A stretch of DNA of 64,000 nt from Pardosa pseudoannulata. Its lineage: Eukaryota > Arthropoda > Arachnida > Araneae > Lycosidae. The stretch is from positions 56,497,017-56,561,016 of the forward strand of contig CM063503.1 in assembly GCA_032207245.1 (NCBI GenBank). The letters are read 5' to 3'. Numbering within the stretch: the stretch's first letter is position 1; each line of letters opens with the position of its first letter. Under the pieces are notes generated by a model. The model did not search any database. It was given only the letters and a program-made list of their open reading frames with translations, and was not told the origin of the DNA. The position numbers were made by a program, and so were the translations under genes. Positions 61,367-64,000 of this stretch are shown here, piece after piece.

Positions 61367-64000
61367 TTTATTTCGATTTGATATACTTTCAGTCATTTTG
61401 TTACTGTAACCTATTTATCAATATTTTCTAATTTAGCGTCAACCATATAATAATCATAATTACATGTACATGGCTTCTTGATTGCCTGTTGTTATGTTCA
61501 CTAGTACTTTTCTGTGTCAGTTTTGCATGAAACTACGTATAGAAGGCAGATTTAATTCAGAAGTCAAATGCAATTTTGAAAATGGATAACAAGGCCAATG
61601 CTTGTCATTCTCTGCTCACTGCTCATATCGTACATGCTTGTTAATTGTATATATTCACAGTGTCCTAAATAAAAAAGAATAAAATTTTCTAAATTTTGAT
61701 AAAGTTACATTTTTTGTTTATGACAGAATTATATTTTTAGTGCAACTAAGAATAAACATAAAATTATTCATTCAGAACTGAACCGAAAACTGTTATTTTT
61801 GGCAGGACAAAAACCAGAACTGATCCAATATATCCTGAGGGAGACAGAACAGATATATACTACTACTGAGGAACACTGGATTCAGACCACACATTGACAT
61901 TAACAGATACTACAATGAAAGAAAGATAGAATTTGTAAACTAGAAATATGTTTAATTTTAGTAGTAAGAACATGTATTCAGGAAAAGTTAAAACTATAAT
62001 AAATGAAAATAAGGAAGAAATTAATTTAGTTGAATTAAAAGTTCCCAAGAATTATGACAATGTCATGAAATCAAGGGATTATAAAAAATGGCAAGCTGTG
62101 ATGAATTATAAAATCAAATGATGAAATATAGAAAAAAGTAGACCTTAGTAGACAAATCTGAAGAAAATACCTTGCAAGATTAGTAGCGCAGGGATTCACA
62201 CAGAAAAGGGAGATGATTATATTTATATCCCTGCAGCCCTGAAGCAGAATGTGCCAAAAAGTGTGACGCACGTCACAGAACAACTGGCTCTGCTGCAGAA
62301 CAATTGCGGCTTGCGGAAAAACTTTCCTTAATAAGTAAATATATATATCGATGGTTTTCTGTAAGTAGGAAAGAATCGCAGAAGGGGGAGAGGGTACAAG
62401 TTGAAGTGGCAGTTTCAAGCTTTATAAGAACGATGAGAAAAAAAAAATTTATGACAAAATATTTTTAAAGGAAACTACAAATTTGAAAGTACTAAGGTTT
62501 ACTTGGAATTTCCGGTGTCTTGCCAAATTTTCAGGCAATAACCCTTTGGGAGAGATGTCATTTCTTTGTCTTCCCTACACCCTACCAGTGTAATAGATAG
62601 CTTGTGATCCGCCTATCCCAAAAACTTCCCTTGTGTTAATATTTAGCCCAAATTATCAGTCCCATTTTTATCATTGTAGTAATCTCAAACATCTTACCTC
62701 AAAAGTAATTGACAGGACAGTAAATTCTATGTTAATGCCTTGGTTTTAATATAAATTCTTTTCTAAATTTCCAGTAGCACTGTTTTATTAAATATTTTTA
62801 GTTATAGATATTGGTAAAGATGAAAATGTACCACAGTAGGAATAATATTGTGGGAGAGTAAATATGATAAAATAAATATATCTCCTGCAGAACATTTTTG
62901 ATTATCTGAAAGCCTGTTGCAGAACATTGAAAAGTATTCTGCTGTGGAGCCCTGTAGTAAACTTTAAGTCTAATCAGGTAATTTATAATTTTTATAGATC
63001 TTTTGGAATGAAAACATTATTTAGTAGATATAAAGAATGCATATTTATATGCAAACTTGAATAAAGATTTGTATGTGTATTAACCTGAAGGTTTTTACAG
63101 AAAACACCTGATAAAGTTTGCAAGTTACCGAAAAATATTTATGGTTTTTCACGAAAGTGGGCATTATTGCTATGAACTAGACTTAGTTTTAGAAAAGATT
63201 TTTTTGAAAAATTGGATTGGTGCAGTCGTGTCTATGAAGTAAACATATTCTTCTTAATTTATGTTCACATAGTTATTTTCAGCAAAACTAAAAAAAAATG
63301 TGACTAAAGCAATTAATGAACTGAAACAAACATTTGATTTCAAAGTATTATAAAATATCAAGATTGCTTGAAAAATTCAGTGAAGTAAAGGAAGCTTCTA
63401 TGTTCACAAAAAAACCTATCTAAGTAAAGTTTTTGAAAAGTTCAAAAGAGTTTGGTGTTCCAAGATCTCTCCCCATAGCGAATAGACTTTTTTTTTGTTA
63501 AAATTAGATTGCCCACACACCAATAGTTAGCAGAATAAAGACTAGTTTCTGATAACCCAAAATCAATATCCTAGTTATAAATCATCCAAATGATTAACTG
63601 GAATACTATTATACTTTCCCAACTACATTTGACCAGATCAAGAGATATTGTCTAGGGTCTAAATAGGACGAATAATAGCTGAGTGGAACTTCAAGAAATT
63701 TCCATTTTATATCTAAGCAGCAAAATGATGCCTAAAGTTGTTAATCTACACGTGATAAAAAGTGGTCTGTTCCAATTCTAGAGATGATTTTACAAGCACT
63801 ATACTTCTTGCAAGATATTCGAGCAGATCTTATTTGAAAATACCAAAAGAAACTAAAGATAAGTAAAGGACTTCCAAATTGAAATTTTACACAACAAAAA
63901 ATAGCTCTTAATGAAAAATTGTCAATTTTCGTAAAAAAAAAAAAAGCTTTTTACAAAGAATGTTTTTTTAGCTATAAAATAGATTCTTTTGAAAAATGCA
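60841..64000. other. AT-rich region at the right edge
   Basis: No supported gene. Contains (AT)n at 61324-61363, scattered GAACTGAACC-type repeats (61250-61835), and a GC-richer patch at 62180-62320 with no recognised content. Confidence 0.55.
61324..61363. repeat. (AT)n microsatellite
   Basis: About 20 AT units. Confidence 0.95.

Noticed and set aside
62071..62418. 115-codon minus-strand open frame
   Set aside because: Leu/Ile/Phe-rich with no motif or splice context; likely chance in repeat-like sequence.

Overview
This is nuclear DNA of an animal with very AT-rich, intron-rich chromosomes. The evidence is a split gene with GT-AG introns, Copia and BEL/Pao LTR elements, an RNase H-bearing LINE, tRNA-type SINEs, piggyBac and Tc1-like remnants, and many (TA)n tracts. 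No bacterial operon, ribosome-binding site or CRISPR is present. The repeat mix suggests an arthropod, perhaps an arachnid such as a spider; that is inference and was not checked by search.

The window is built around one host gene on the minus strand: the orthologue of cramped / CRAMP1, a SANT-domain chromatin regulator. I traced 16 coding exons from an ATG at 54859 to a TAA at 5696-5698. All intron phases agree and the exons sum to 3348 nt (1115 codons plus stop). Fourteen of the 15 coding introns are GT-AG. The 13 kb intron 7 has a GC donor at a strong AG|GCAAGT site, and one exon is only 49 nt. The start codon lies just inside a spliced exon, so a non-coding first exon and promoter must lie further right and were not identified.

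Layout, left to right. 1-5.7 kb: region downstream of the gene, with a broken THAP zinc-finger gene (3.05-3.39 kb) and a SINE fragment. 5.7-26.1 kb: the Ser/Pro-rich C-terminal exons, with long introns holding microsatellites and two hairpins. 26.1-39.1 kb: intron 7, carrying on its plus strand (antisense to the host gene) a Copia element with three LTR copies and half-tRNA-type primer site (28.26-35.05 kb), followed by a truncated BEL/Pao element (35.05-39.06 kb). 39.1-43.8 kb: conserved N-terminal exons and a 244 bp TTAA-flanked MITE. 43.8-51.0 kb: intron 2, a nest of elements: a SINE, a LINE interrupted by a second SINE and by a 703 bp solo LTR, a second 5' LINE fragment that preserves the empty site, and a dead Tc1-like transposon. 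51.0-54.9 kb: the first two coding exons. 54.9-64 kb: upstream region with a piggyBac element lacking its catalytic core and an LTR-like GC-richer island.

No intact mobile-element protein remains; all carry stops, frameshifts or deletions. The only intact protein is the cramped/CRAMP1 orthologue. I found no clearly new biological system. The most informative items are the complete gene model with its GC-AG intron, the solo LTR with its empty-site control, the Copia/Pao compound insertion, two TTAA-flanked elements, and several unexplained hairpins.
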